Position numbers and translations under genes: made by a program. The notes below the pieces were generated by a model. It had not been told where the DNA came from and did no database searches. It worked only from the letters and a program-made list of their open reading frames with translations. Source: Chloroflexota bacterium (GTDB lineage Bacteria > Chloroflexota > Anaerolineae > UBA4142 > SHND01). Taken from it: a stretch of DNA of 64,000 bases. The DNA lies in contig SHND01000059.1 of NCBI GenBank assembly GCA_004295045.1, positions 62,001 through 126,000 on the forward strand. Reading direction: 5' to 3'. Positions 50,024 through 58,602 of the stretch are shown here, in pieces (positions within the stretch are counted from its first letter, which is position 1; every line of letters begins with the position of its first letter).

Positions 50024-52765
50024 ATGAGTGAAAATGCAGAACAAGTCCGTTTGCGGCAAGCGCGCGAAAAAAGCGGCGCCTGGAAAAAATGGGGTCCCTA
50101 TCTCAGCGAACGCCAGTGGGGCACCGTCCGCGAAGACTATTCGACGAGTGGCGACGCGTGGAATTATTTCACGCACGATCAGGCGCGTTCGCGCGCCTAT
50201 CGTTGGGGCGAAGACGGCATCGCCGGTTTTTCTGATGACTATTCGCGTTTGTGTTTTGCTTTGGCGCTCTGGAACGGTAACGACCCGATTCTCAAAGAGC
50301 GCATGTTTGGCTTGACCAACAGCGAAGGCAATCACGGCGAAGATGTCAAAGAATATTACTTTTATCTCGATTCGACGCCCACGCATTCGTACATGAAATA
50401 TTTGTACAAATATCCGCAGCGCGCCTATCCGTACGAAGATTTGATTCGCACTAATCGAGAACGCACGCGCGAACAGCTGGAATACGAATTGCTCGATACG
50501 GGCATTTTCGATGACGACCGTTATTTTGACGTATTTGTCGAATACGCCAAAGCATCGCCCGAAGATGTTTTGATCAAAATCACGATACACAATCGCGGAC
50601 CCGAAGCCGCGTCCCTGCGCTTGCTGCCGACCTTGTGGTTTCGGAATACATGGTCGTGGACGCCGAACGCGCCGCGTCCCGAATTGAAGCAGATAGAAGG
50701 ATTGAAAAATGCGAGCGTGATCGCGGCAACCGAAGACGAGTTGGGTCAATACTATTTGTATTGCGAAGGCGCCGTGCCAATTCTGTTCACCGAGAATGAA
50801 ACCAATCACGAGCGTCTCGACAATTCACCCAATCGTTCGCCGTACGTCAAGGATGGCATCAACAATGCCGTCGTGCACGGGCGCAGTGATTTGGTCAATC
50901 CCGAAAAAACAGGGACCAAGAGCGCGGCGGACTATGCACTGCAGATTCCTGCGGGGCAAGCTGTCACCGTACGATTACGCCTCACCACTACCGCTCCGGC
51001 GGACGCGGCAAAAGTTTTTCCGCAAGGCGAGCCGTTCGGCGCCGCGTTCGACGAAAGTGTGCAGACGCGTTTGCAGGAAGCCAATGCGTTCTATCAAAAT
51101 ATCACCCCGCCGCAATTTTCGGATGACGAAAAAAATGTGATGCGGCAAGCGCTGGCGGGAATGTTGTGGAGCAAACAATTTTATTATTTCGATCTCGACC
51201 TTTGGCTCAAACAGCATGACGCCCATCCGCTCATCTCCACCAAACCGCGCGACACGCGCAATCGCAGCTGGTTTCACATGAACAACGCGAATATCATTTC
51301 AATGCCCGATAAATGGGAATATCCGTGGTATGCCGCGTGGGACTTGGCGTTTCACACGATTGCGCTGAGCGCCGTTGACCAAGATTTTGCCAAACAGCAG
51401 CTGCATTTGATGTTGACCGCGCCTTATTTGCATCCGAACGGACAAATTCCCGCGTACGAATGGAATTTCAGCGATGTGAATCCACCCGTCCACGCGTGGG
51501 CGACGCTTTTTAACTATCGCCTCGAACAGCAGCTGCACGGACAGGGCGATCTCGCATTCCTCGAAGAATCGTTTCAAGCGTTGCAGGCAAATTATTCGTG
51601 GTGGGTGAATCGCAAGGACCCCGAAGGCAAGAATGTGTTCGAAGGCGGCTTTCTCGGTCTCGACAACATCGGCGTCTTTGACCGCAGCGCGCAGCTGCCC
51701 ACCGGCGGACGTCTGGAACAAGCGGATGGCACCGCGTGGATGATGCTGTTCAGCCAAAACATGTTCGAGATGGCGCTCGAACTCGCAATGCACGACTCGA
51801 CCTATGAAGAATGGGCGCTCAAGTATTTGCAGCAATTTTTGTTGATCGCGGCTTCGATGGATCGCGTCGGCGAAAATGCGGACGAAATGTGGGACGAACA
51901 GGATGGGTTCTTTTACGATGTCCTGCGCTTGCCTGATGGCACGGCGATGCGCCTCAAAGTACGCTCGATGGTGGGCTTGCTGCCAATGACCGCGACGACA
52001 ATCCTTCCATTGGCAGCGGTGGAGCGCTTTCCAAGTCTAGTGGAACGCGCGACCGAATTTGTCATGCGCAATCCGAATCTCGTTGCGAACATTGCCCGTC
52101 CCGGTATTGCAGGCGCACATGATCGCCGCCTCTTGTCTGCTCTGAATAAAGACAAAATGCGTCGCGTGTTAGAGCGGATGTTGGACGAAGAACGCTTCCT
52201 GAGTCCGTACGGGATTCGTTCCCTCTCGCGTTGGCATCTCGAACATCCATTTGTCTTCAACGTGCACGGCGAAGAATTTCGCGTTCAATATCTCCCCGCC
52301 GAATCAAACACCGGAATGTTTGGCGGCAATTCCAATTGGCGCGGACCCATCTGGATGCCGGTGAATGCGCTGATCATCCGCGCCTTGCTGCATTTCTATT
52401 CGTACTATGGCACGGATTTCAAGATCGAATGCCCCACCGGTTCGGGTAATATGATGACGTTGTTTGAAGTGGCGCAAGAGCTCAGCAAACGGCTGTCCGG
52501 GATCTTTTTGCGCGATGCGAATGGGCGGCGTCCCGTGTACGGCGGCACAGAAAAATTTCAGACCGATCCGCATTGGCGCGACTATATTCTCTTTTACGAA
52601 TATTTTCACGGAGATATGGGCGCGGGTTTGGGCGCAAGTCATCAAACGGGTTGGACCGGTCTCGTGGCGCGTCTGATGCAACTCTTTGGCGTGGCAACGC
52701 CGGATGGTTTTCTCGCAAGCCAGCGGTTCGTCAAACCAGCGGAGCAGGCAGAGACAAAAGGTTAA
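50024..52765 (+). CDS. GH63-like (MGH1-type) glucosidase
   Basis: A 913-residue glycoside hydrolase with an (alpha/alpha)6 barrel in the C-terminal two thirds. The N-terminal region, WGPYLSERQWGTVREDYS, followed by DDYSRLCFALALWNG, is typical of bacterial GH63-related MGH1 enzymes. The barrel has YAAWDLAFHTIALS, then PAYEWNFSDVNPPVHAWA, then GRLEQADGTAWMMLFSQNM. No signal peptide is present, so it acts in the cytoplasm, perhaps on compatible-solute glucosides (glucosylglycerate-type) or short alpha-glucosides. GGGGGAGAG precedes the ATG. The next gene begins 3 nt after this stop, so the two are coupled. Confidence 0.88.
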   Translation: MSENAEQVRLRQAREKSGAWKKWGPYLSERQWGTVREDYSTSGDAWNYFTHDQARSRAYRWGEDGIAGFSDDYSRLCFALALWNGNDPILKERMFGLTNSEGNHGEDVKEYYFYLDSTPTHSYMKYLYKYPQRAYPYEDLIRTNRERTREQLEYELLDTGIFDDDRYFDVFVEYAKASPEDVLIKITIHNRGPEAASLRLLPTLWFRNTWSWTPNAPRPELKQIEGLKNASVIAATEDELGQYYLYCEGAVPILFTENETNHERLDNSPNRSPYVKDGINNAVVHGRSDLVNPEKTGTKSAADYALQIPAGQAVTVRLRLTTTAPADAAKVFPQGEPFGAAFDESVQTRLQEANAFYQNITPPQFSDDEKNVMRQALAGMLWSKQFYYFDLDLWLKQHDAHPLISTKPRDTRNRSWFHMNNANIISMPDKWEYPWYAAWDLAFHTIALSAVDQDFAKQQLHLMLTAPYLHPNGQIPAYEWNFSDVNPPVHAWATLFNYRLEQQLHGQGDLAFLEESFQALQANYSWWVNRKDPEGKNVFEGGFLGLDNIGVFDRSAQLPTGGRLEQADGTAWMMLFSQNMFEMALELAMHDSTYEEWALKYLQQFLLIAASMDRVGENADEMWDEQDGFFYDVLRLPDGTAMRLKVRSMVGLLPMTATTILPLAAVERFPSLVERATEFVMRNPNLVANIARPGIAGAHDRRLLSALNKDKMRRVLERMLDEERFLSPYGIRSLSRWHLEHPFVFNVHGEEFRVQYLPAESNTGMFGGNSNWRGPIWMPVNALIIRALLHFYSYYGTDFKIECPTGSGNMMTLFEVAQELSKRLSGIFLRDANGRRPVYGGTEKFQTDPHWRDYILFYEYFHGDMGAGLGASHQTGWTGLVARLMQLFGVATPDGFLASQRFVKPAEQAETKG

Positions 52766-52768
52766 GCA

Positions 52769-53641
52769 ATGAACAATATTCTCAACTCGCGCGCCTTTTC
52801 CATCACCGCGCTCGTTCTGAGCGGCATCGTTCTCGTCCTCACCCTTTGCGGCATTCTTGGCGTGTGGGTGACGAATTATGTGGCGTCGAGTTTGGTCATT
52901 GACATTTCAGTCGCTGTCGAAAACTCTGCCCAAGCGCTCCAACGCGGCGTCCTGCGCCTCGACTCGGGCGTTGAAAATTTGCGCGGCGAAATTGCTGACG
53001 TTCAACAGCGCGTCACACAGCTCAGTCAAAATGTATCGGACGAAGGGTTGATTCGGACGCTGCTGCCCGACTCGAAAGTCCAAAGAATTGATGATGCCAC
53101 TGCGCGCGTCACCGATACCACCAGTGCGGTGCGCGATTCCATTGATTCCGCCCGCGCCTTGTATCGCTCACTCAATCGCATTCCGGGCGTGAATCTGCCG
53201 ACGCTGAGCGAAGCCACGCAGCAGGACATCGGCGCAGCGGTGGATGAGGTGCGCGGCGGCGTGAACGAGCTTAAAAGTGGTCTCGCCGCAGTGCGGGACC
53301 GCCAAGCCAATGGGATCGAGCGCGTGAATCAAGTGACCGCGCGCATTGATACGCGTCTCAGCAATTTGCAAGATCGCCTCAATCAAATTAATGCGGCGCT
53401 GACGAACGTACAAAATGTAGCGAAACAACTTCGCCAGACCATTCCGATGATTTTCACAATCTTGGCTGTCATTGCCACACTGATTCTGCTGTGGGTGATC
53501 GTGACGCAAGTGCTTGTGATTCGAATGATGTGGCACAAAATCAAAAATCCTCCAACCGAACCCAAGCCCGTCGAGCCGATGAATATTCCACCGGAAAATA
53601 CGCCGCCGCCATTGGCAGAGTCAAGCGGAGCAAATCTATAA
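52769..53641 (+). CDS. TM - coiled coil - TM protein
   Basis: 290 residues. One helix at about 12-38 and another at about 224-250 flank a long extracytoplasmic or cytoplasmic helical region with heptad character (VENLRGEIADVQQRVTQLSQ, then NVSD, and AIDTRL-type repeats). A Pro-rich C-terminal tail ends the protein. It resembles membrane spacers or tethers, but I do not recognise a family. It starts 3 nt after the glucosidase stop and ends at a bidirectional terminator. A role in positioning the glucosidase product or in envelope stress is speculation. Confidence 0.7.
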   Translation: MNNILNSRAFSITALVLSGIVLVLTLCGILGVWVTNYVASSLVIDISVAVENSAQALQRGVLRLDSGVENLRGEIADVQQRVTQLSQNVSDEGLIRTLLPDSKVQRIDDATARVTDTTSAVRDSIDSARALYRSLNRIPGVNLPTLSEATQQDIGAAVDEVRGGVNELKSGLAAVRDRQANGIERVNQVTARIDTRLSNLQDRLNQINAALTNVQNVAKQLRQTIPMIFTILAVIATLILLWVIVTQVLVIRMMWHKIKNPPTEPKPVEPMNIPPENTPPPLAESSGANL

Positions 53642-53656
53642 CGAGTAATTTCGAAA

Positions 53657-53686
53657 CAAAAAAAGCGGAGCAACCCGCTTTTTTTG
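53657..53686. terminator. Bidirectional terminator
   Basis: The stem CAAAAAAAGCGG / CCGCTTTTTTTG (53657-53668 and 53675-53686) with a 6-nt loop lies between converging genes. Confidence 0.92.
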
Positions 53687-53698
53687 TTGGTTCTCTCT

Positions 53699-54934
53699 TT
53701 ACTGCAAATACTTGGCGGCAACGCGGCGAAATTCCTTTGCACACGCTTCGACCTCCTGTCCGGTTGAACGAACAGTTACGCCGTACGTGGCAAGCGCCTT
53801 GTCCGTCATGCCAATTCCGATGTTGAATGCGCGCGCGACGAGTTCATCCGTTTGCGGCAGCATCCCTTTAGCGTACTCGATTGCTTCGAATTCCGCGTCG
53901 GGATGATGAAAGGGATAGCCGCGTTCTACCGGCACGCGTTTTTCGAGCAGCGGCTCCATATTGGAATAAACGTGCCAGCCCGACTCGACGAGGAGTTTAC
54001 CGTTGAGCTCGCGCGCCACGCCCTGCGCAATTTCCGCATTGGGGAAAATGACAGTCAGAACTGTCGCCGCTTCACCTTCCGCGTCCGTAAGTTCGCGAAA
54101 TTCCAAACCCGGCAGTCCTTTAATGATGGAGCGAAATATTTGTTTGTGCGCGTAGAGCCGCGCGCGAATCTCTGCCAGTTTACGAAATTGCGCCAACAGC
54201 ACCGCGCCTTGCAATTCGGTCATACGAAAGTCGAGCCCCAAAAACGGACGCGCGCCAACTTCGCGCCCTTTGCGCAACGGCGCGTGCCCCTGATCGTGCA
54301 GCGCAAAGCAGCGTTGATACAAGGCATCGTCATCCGTCGTGATCAGTCCCCCTTCGCCTGCGGTGATGACTTTGGCATAATTAAAACTGAACGCGCCGAT
54401 GTGTCCGATGCTGCCGACTGCGCGTCCTTTGTAACTCGCGCCGAATGCTTGTGCGCAGTCCTCTAACAATAGCAAGCCGTGCCGTTCGGCAATCGTCTTG
54501 AGCTCCTCCATCCGCGCGGGATTGCCCATCAGATGGACAGCCATAATTGCTTTGGTGCGCGGCGTAATTTTGCGCTCCACGTCGGCGGGATCAAGATTGA
54601 ACGTTCGATCAATCTCGGCAAGCACCGGCACGGCTTGGGCATAGACAATGGCAGAGATGCTTGCAATAAAAGTAAAGCCCGGCACGATCACTTGATCGCC
54701 GGGTCCGATGCCCAAAGCAAGCAGCGCAATCCACAACGCGGTGGAACCGGAATTAACGGCGACGGCGTGTTTGACACCGACATATTCCGCCATTGCTTTT
54801 TCAAAACTCCACACTTTGGCTTTAAAGTTTGGATTGTCCTCTGCGCCGTAGCGGTACACCCAACCCCCGCGCAATACATCCAACACCTCTGCAATCTCTT
54901 CCGCTCCAATCAGCTCAAAACCCGGACCCGCCAT
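53699..54934 (-). CDS. DegT/DnrJ/EryC1/StrS aminotransferase
   Basis: A 411-residue PLP enzyme. The PLP lysine is in FSFNYAKVITAGEGG, and VNSGSTALWIALLALGIGPG and LLLEDCAQAFGASYKG are typical of the family. These enzymes aminate keto-sugars for nucleotide-sugar, antibiotic or LPS pathways, or act as sensory homologues. AAAGGAA precedes the ATG. It diverges from an MDR dehydrogenase gene across a region with nested inverted repeats. Oxidation to a ketone by that dehydrogenase followed by transamination would be a chemically sensible pair, as in amino-sugar or aminocyclitol synthesis. That is inference. Confidence 0.92.
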   Translation of the reverse strand: MAGPGFELIGAEEIAEVLDVLRGGWVYRYGAEDNPNFKAKVWSFEKAMAEYVGVKHAVAVNSGSTALWIALLALGIGPGDQVIVPGFTFIASISAIVYAQAVPVLAEIDRTFNLDPADVERKITPRTKAIMAVHLMGNPARMEELKTIAERHGLLLLEDCAQAFGASYKGRAVGSIGHIGAFSFNYAKVITAGEGGLITTDDDALYQRCFALHDQGHAPLRKGREVGARPFLGLDFRMTELQGAVLLAQFRKLAEIRARLYAHKQIFRSIIKGLPGLEFRELTDAEGEAATVLTVIFPNAEIAQGVARELNGKLLVESGWHVYSNMEPLLEKRVPVERGYPFHHPDAEFEAIEYAKGMLPQTDELVARAFNIGIGMTDKALATYGVTVRSTGQEVEACAKEFRRVAAKYLQ

Positions 54935-54965
54935 AGCAGTTGATTCCTTTCTGCGCTTTTGTTAT

Positions 54966-55027
54966 AACTGCTGCTACGCAGTTGTACGACAAAGGCGATG
55001 AACTGCATCGCATGAGATTTGTCGTAC
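54966..55027. promoter_or_regulatory. Nested inverted repeats in a divergent promoter region
   Basis: AACTGC-TGCTAC-GCAGTT (54966-54983) is followed by a nested pair. The outer GTACGACAAA / TTTGTCGTAC (54984-54993 and 55018-55027) encloses GCGATG / CATCGC (54995-55000 and 55006-55011). Position and symmetry suggest a shared operator for the two diverging genes. Confidence 0.5.
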
Positions 55028-55081
55028 GTTCGGATGATAGCAAAGTAGAATTCTTTTTTCAAGCAAAGCGACGGCAGCGAA

Positions 55082-56092
55082 ATGAAATCCATCCATATCG
55101 TTTTCCCGGAAAAGGGCAACGTGAGCGTCGAACAAGAGCTGCTCACTCCACACAAGCGCGGCGAAATCTTGTGTGCGGCGGAGAGCTCACTCGTCAGCAT
55201 CGGCACCGAGATGTCTTGTCTGCGCGGTGTATTTGATCCCGGCACCAATTGGGAATCATGGGTCAAGTATCCCTTTCGCCCCGGTTACAGCACAGCGGGA
55301 CGCGTGATTGCAGCTGGCAAAGATGTCAAGCATTTGCGAATAGGTGATTGTATTGTCGCAGCTGTCCCGCATCAACAATATTTCAAGCTTCCAGCGGATC
55401 AAGTATATCTACTGCCCGAAGGAATCAGCGCGGAAGAAGGCGCCTGGGCAATTCTGGCGACAACTACACAGTTGGGCGTCCGACGCGCGCAGCTGCAATT
55501 GGGCGAACGCGTCGGCGTCGTAGGATTGGGGATGCTCGGGCAGTTGGTGGTGCAATATCTCGCGGTGGCGGGTTGTCGTCAGATTGTTGGGATTGACACG
55601 GTTCCGAGTCGGCTTGAAATGGCGCGCAGTCACGGCGCTACCGATGCATTGGCGTTGGACGTAGTGAGCGCGCGGGCGGAAATTGAAAATTTAACCGACG
55701 GCAGTATGTTGGATGTTGTGTTTGACATTACGGGAAATCCGGCCGTCCTCGCGCCGACGATTCAACTATTGCGTCAGTTTGGACGACTTGTTTTGTTGGG
55801 TGATACGCCAACGCCGACGCAGCAACATTTAGGACCCGGCGTCGTGAGCAATTCCATTTCCATTTTGGGCATTCACGGTTACGCGCGTCCGCAACGCGGC
55901 TCTAATTTTTTTCCGTGGGGCGCAGAAGAAATGGTCGGTTTGTTTTTTGATTATCTGCGGCAAGGACGAATGCGCGTCGCTGCTTTGATCACGCATCGCT
56001 TTTCGCCGCTTGATGCTGCCGATGCGTATGCAATGCTTGAAAGGGATCGTTCTGCCGCGTTGGGTGTTGTGTTTGATTGGAATTTGGTCTAG
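55082..56092 (+). CDS. Zinc-type medium-chain dehydrogenase (MDR), BchC-like branch
   Basis: A 336-residue MDR enzyme. The N-terminal catalytic domain has SIGTEMSCLRGVFDPG and RPGYSTAGRVIAAG but lacks the structural-zinc cysteine cluster of classical alcohol dehydrogenases. The Rossmann part has GVVGLGMLGQLVVQYLAVAG and VGIDTVPSRLEMARSHGA. The SIGTE opening is typical of a branch that oxidises sugar or cyclitol hydroxyls, or the BchC bacteriochlorophyll step. Divergent from a DegT aminotransferase, so a joint dehydrogenation-transamination pathway is possible. Confidence 0.85.
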   Translation: MKSIHIVFPEKGNVSVEQELLTPHKRGEILCAAESSLVSIGTEMSCLRGVFDPGTNWESWVKYPFRPGYSTAGRVIAAGKDVKHLRIGDCIVAAVPHQQYFKLPADQVYLLPEGISAEEGAWAILATTTQLGVRRAQLQLGERVGVVGLGMLGQLVVQYLAVAGCRQIVGIDTVPSRLEMARSHGATDALALDVVSARAEIENLTDGSMLDVVFDITGNPAVLAPTIQLLRQFGRLVLLGDTPTPTQQHLGPGVVSNSISILGIHGYARPQRGSNFFPWGAEEMVGLFFDYLRQGRMRVAALITHRFSPLDAADAYAMLERDRSAALGVVFDWNLV

Positions 56093-56169
56093 TCACGCTA
56101 TCATTTTTGACGCGCGCCACAAGCGTCACTTTCTTGTGTATAATCGTAGCGAAATCAAGGAGGCACCTC

Positions 56170-57240
56170 ATGTCAAACGCACTGCAAGCATTCGGCAGTA
56201 TGGTCAAGGGTTGGGTTACCGCGAACGCGGATCACTATTTGCGCGTTGTCATTCCCGCCGATCACGTTTTGCCCGCGCCCGAAAACAGCGCGCCGCTTGA
56301 ACCCGACGCCAGTTATTTTCGTGTATGGTTGAGCGAAATGTTTTTATCCAAAAGTGTGGATTGGGGCGCGCAGCAATTTCCTGCCGTCCATACGGAAGTG
56401 ACGCTGACCTTTGGCAATCAAGCCGAAGTCACGTTCAGCCGCGTGTCACAGCCGCCCAAAGATCAGATCGGCAAAGGTGTATTCCTGAATTATCTCCTGA
56501 GTGAATTGATGCCGTACAAAGGCGGCGTAGTCACAATTGACGCGGCATTAATCGCGCTCAAAGGCGAGGACTATTTGCGTACCGCAATCGGCGTGCTGCA
56601 ACAATTTTCAGGGCTTGTCACCGCGCCGCTCGGCGAAGCGTTGAACATCGCGGGCAAGCTCACCATCGGCACGCGCGATTTGTTGGCATCTACCGGCGGC
56701 AACATTCATCTTGGTTGGCACGATTCGTTTGTTTCCAAAGGCGGCGATGGCGGACTGGTGATGAAGCCCGGTTTTTACGCGGTGATTCTCGGCACGCAGC
56801 AGCAAGTCGAACCGGAGAAATTGTACGTCAAGGATGGGCGGCTCTACAAAGGCAACGACCTGCAATCCGCCAGCCCGCTAAGTGGATTCGACTATATGTT
56901 GTTTCGGATCGAAGGGCGCAAAGAACGCGATGATTGGCGTTTGAAAACGGTGGACGAGCCATTGAAAAAAGCCAAAGCCGCGCTCGCCAAAGATAACAAT
57001 GAAGAATTCACCGCGTATCGCAAAGTTTCTTTGGTTGCCGCGCTCGAGTCCCCCGATTATTCCGAAACGGATCGGCAGCGCGTCATCGCGACGATCAAAC
57101 AAGAATTGAAAAAACTGCAAGAGAGCGGACTGGGCGTGCTGGGAATCGAAGAGGGCAAATCGTTCGACTACGCAATGTCGTATGAAGAAGCGCACGCACG
57201 CGGTCCAATTAGCTCACACGAAGCGTTGGCAGACGATTAG
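56170..57240 (+). CDS. Uncharacterised 356-residue protein
   Basis: I do not recognise this protein. It has a globular N-terminal half with a WGAQQFPAVHTEVTLTFG strand region, a central hydrophobic patch (APLGEALNIAGKLTIGTRDLL), then FYAVILGTQQQVEPEKLYVK, and a charged helical C-terminus ending in acidic DD. No signal peptide or transmembrane helix. A strong AAGGAGG lies before the ATG at 56170, which excludes the in-frame ATG at 56077 within the previous gene. It is probably cotranscribed with the MDR gene, 77 nt upstream, or separately from its own promoter. Function unknown. Confidence 0.6.
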   Translation: MSNALQAFGSMVKGWVTANADHYLRVVIPADHVLPAPENSAPLEPDASYFRVWLSEMFLSKSVDWGAQQFPAVHTEVTLTFGNQAEVTFSRVSQPPKDQIGKGVFLNYLLSELMPYKGGVVTIDAALIALKGEDYLRTAIGVLQQFSGLVTAPLGEALNIAGKLTIGTRDLLASTGGNIHLGWHDSFVSKGGDGGLVMKPGFYAVILGTQQQVEPEKLYVKDGRLYKGNDLQSASPLSGFDYMLFRIEGRKERDDWRLKTVDEPLKKAKAALAKDNNEEFTAYRKVSLVAALESPDYSETDRQRVIATIKQELKKLQESGLGVLGIEEGKSFDYAMSYEEAHARGPISSHEALADD

Positions 57241-57264
57241 CGCAAATTCCGCATGATTTGGTAA

Positions 57265-57298
57265 AGACCTTTCGGATGCTCGGACACTCGAAAGGTCT
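57265..57298. terminator. Hairpin between convergent genes
   Basis: A perfect 10-bp stem AGACCTTTCG / CGAAAGGTCT (57265-57274 and 57289-57298) with a 14-nt loop, between a plus-strand stop at 57240 and a minus-strand stop at 57366. Confidence 0.65.
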
Positions 57299-57365
57299 GT
57301 CTCCTAAATCGAATCGGAATACCAAGTCAGTGCTTGCGAATCCGTCGGTTGATTCTAGCCGTTCA

Positions 57366-58601
57366 TCAGAGCAGTACGAGTCCCGGCGTTTCGATCAAGT
57401 GTTTGACGCGTTGTAAAAATTTTCCGGCGGGCGCGCCGTCAACGACGCGATGATCGAATGACAACGACAGCGCAACCATCCAGCGCAGCGCGAGTTGTCC
57501 TTGATAGGCGGCGGGCTTTTGCGCGATGCGTCCGATGCCGAGAATCCCGACTTCGGGTTGATTCACCATCGGCGTGAAAGCATCAATTTCTTGCATCCCC
57601 AAATTCGTGATTGTAAACGTGCCGCCGCGCAAATCGTCGGGCGCGATTTTCCCACTGCGCGCTGCGTCGCTCAATCGCCGCACCTCTAGATAAATTTCGC
57701 GCAAACCTTTGCGCTGCGCGTCGCGCACAACGGGGACGAGCAAGCCGCGTTCTGTATCCGCCGCGACGCCAAGATTTACGAACGCGTGTTGATGCACACC
57801 ATCTGCGCGCAGCGTCGCGTTCATGTACGGATAGTTCAACAGCGCGCGCGAAATCAGCAGCACAAAAAAATCGGTAAAACTGAATTTCATTTCCGCTTGC
57901 TGCGCGTTGATTTCCGCGCGCAGTTCCACCAGCCGCGTCGCGTCCGCCTCCGTCGTCAACGTGACGCGCGCGACCTCGCGCGCGCTCGCACTCATGCGCT
58001 CAAAAATAATTTTGCGAACGCCGGTGAGGGGCTGAACGAAATCGGCGGATCGCTCTTCAGCTGTGACCGACGCGGCGAATGACTCGCCGGGCTTGGCTTG
58101 TGCGAGAAAATTTCGCACGTCCGCTTCCATGATGCGTCCCGTTTTGGATGTCGGCGTGAGCTGTGAAACATCCACGCCAAACTCTTGAGCGACGCGCCGC
58201 GCGCGGGGCGAAACAAAAGGTTTGCGGCGCGGCGCAAAGTTTTCGGATACGCCAACGGTTTGTGCTGCGGGTGCGCCGTTGCCTTGATTTTCGCGCGGCA
58301 AGGCAGGTTCGATGCTCGTTTCTTGCGGCGCCGTCGCGCCGAACGTTTCCAAATTTTCATCCGCCCGCGTGGTGATATACGCGATCACCTGTCCCGTTGG
58401 CGCGCTTGCGTTTTCACCGTACAAAATTTTTCGTAAATAGCCGGACGCCGTTGCTTCGACATCAATATTCGCCTTGTCGGTCAACACCTCAAACAGCGGC
58501 TCGCCTTTTTTCACCGCGTCGCCTTCGCGCTTGAACCAACGCGAGATCGTTCCGGCATCCATCGTGTCGCCGAGTTGAGGGAGAATCACTTGGGTAATCA
58601 C
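57366..58601 (-). CDS. 2-oxoacid dehydrogenase E2 (dihydrolipoamide acyltransferase)
   Basis: A 411-residue E2. One lipoyl domain (about 1-80) has the lipoylated K43 in TDKANIDVEA. A peripheral-subunit-binding domain lies at about 128-165 (SPRARRVAQEFGVDVSQL), and the catalytic acyltransferase domain ends with FDHRVVDGAPAGKF (His near 384). It builds the core that passes the acyl group from E1 to CoA. The start is a GTG at 58601, 1 nt after the stop of the E1 gene, so both are coupled. No E3 gene is in the window. Whether pyruvate, branched-chain or acetoin is the substrate cannot be decided. Confidence 0.93.
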   Translation of the reverse strand: MITQVILPQLGDTMDAGTISRWFKREGDAVKKGEPLFEVLTDKANIDVEATASGYLRKILYGENASAPTGQVIAYITTRADENLETFGATAPQETSIEPALPRENQGNGAPAAQTVGVSENFAPRRKPFVSPRARRVAQEFGVDVSQLTPTSKTGRIMEADVRNFLAQAKPGESFAASVTAEERSADFVQPLTGVRKIIFERMSASAREVARVTLTTEADATRLVELRAEINAQQAEMKFSFTDFFVLLISRALLNYPYMNATLRADGVHQHAFVNLGVAADTERGLLVPVVRDAQRKGLREIYLEVRRLSDAARSGKIAPDDLRGGTFTITNLGMQEIDAFTPMVNQPEVGILGIGRIAQKPAAYQGQLALRWMVALSLSFDHRVVDGAPAGKFLQRVKHLIETPGLVLL

Positions 58602-58602
58602 G

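Noticed and set aside
49679..50809. A 376-residue minus-strand frame
   Set aside because: It overlaps the DUF1269 and glucosidase genes, both well supported on the plus strand.
56107..56144. TTGACG and TATAAT as a promoter for the gene at 56170
   Set aside because: The spacing is 26 nt, far too long for a sigma-70 type promoter.
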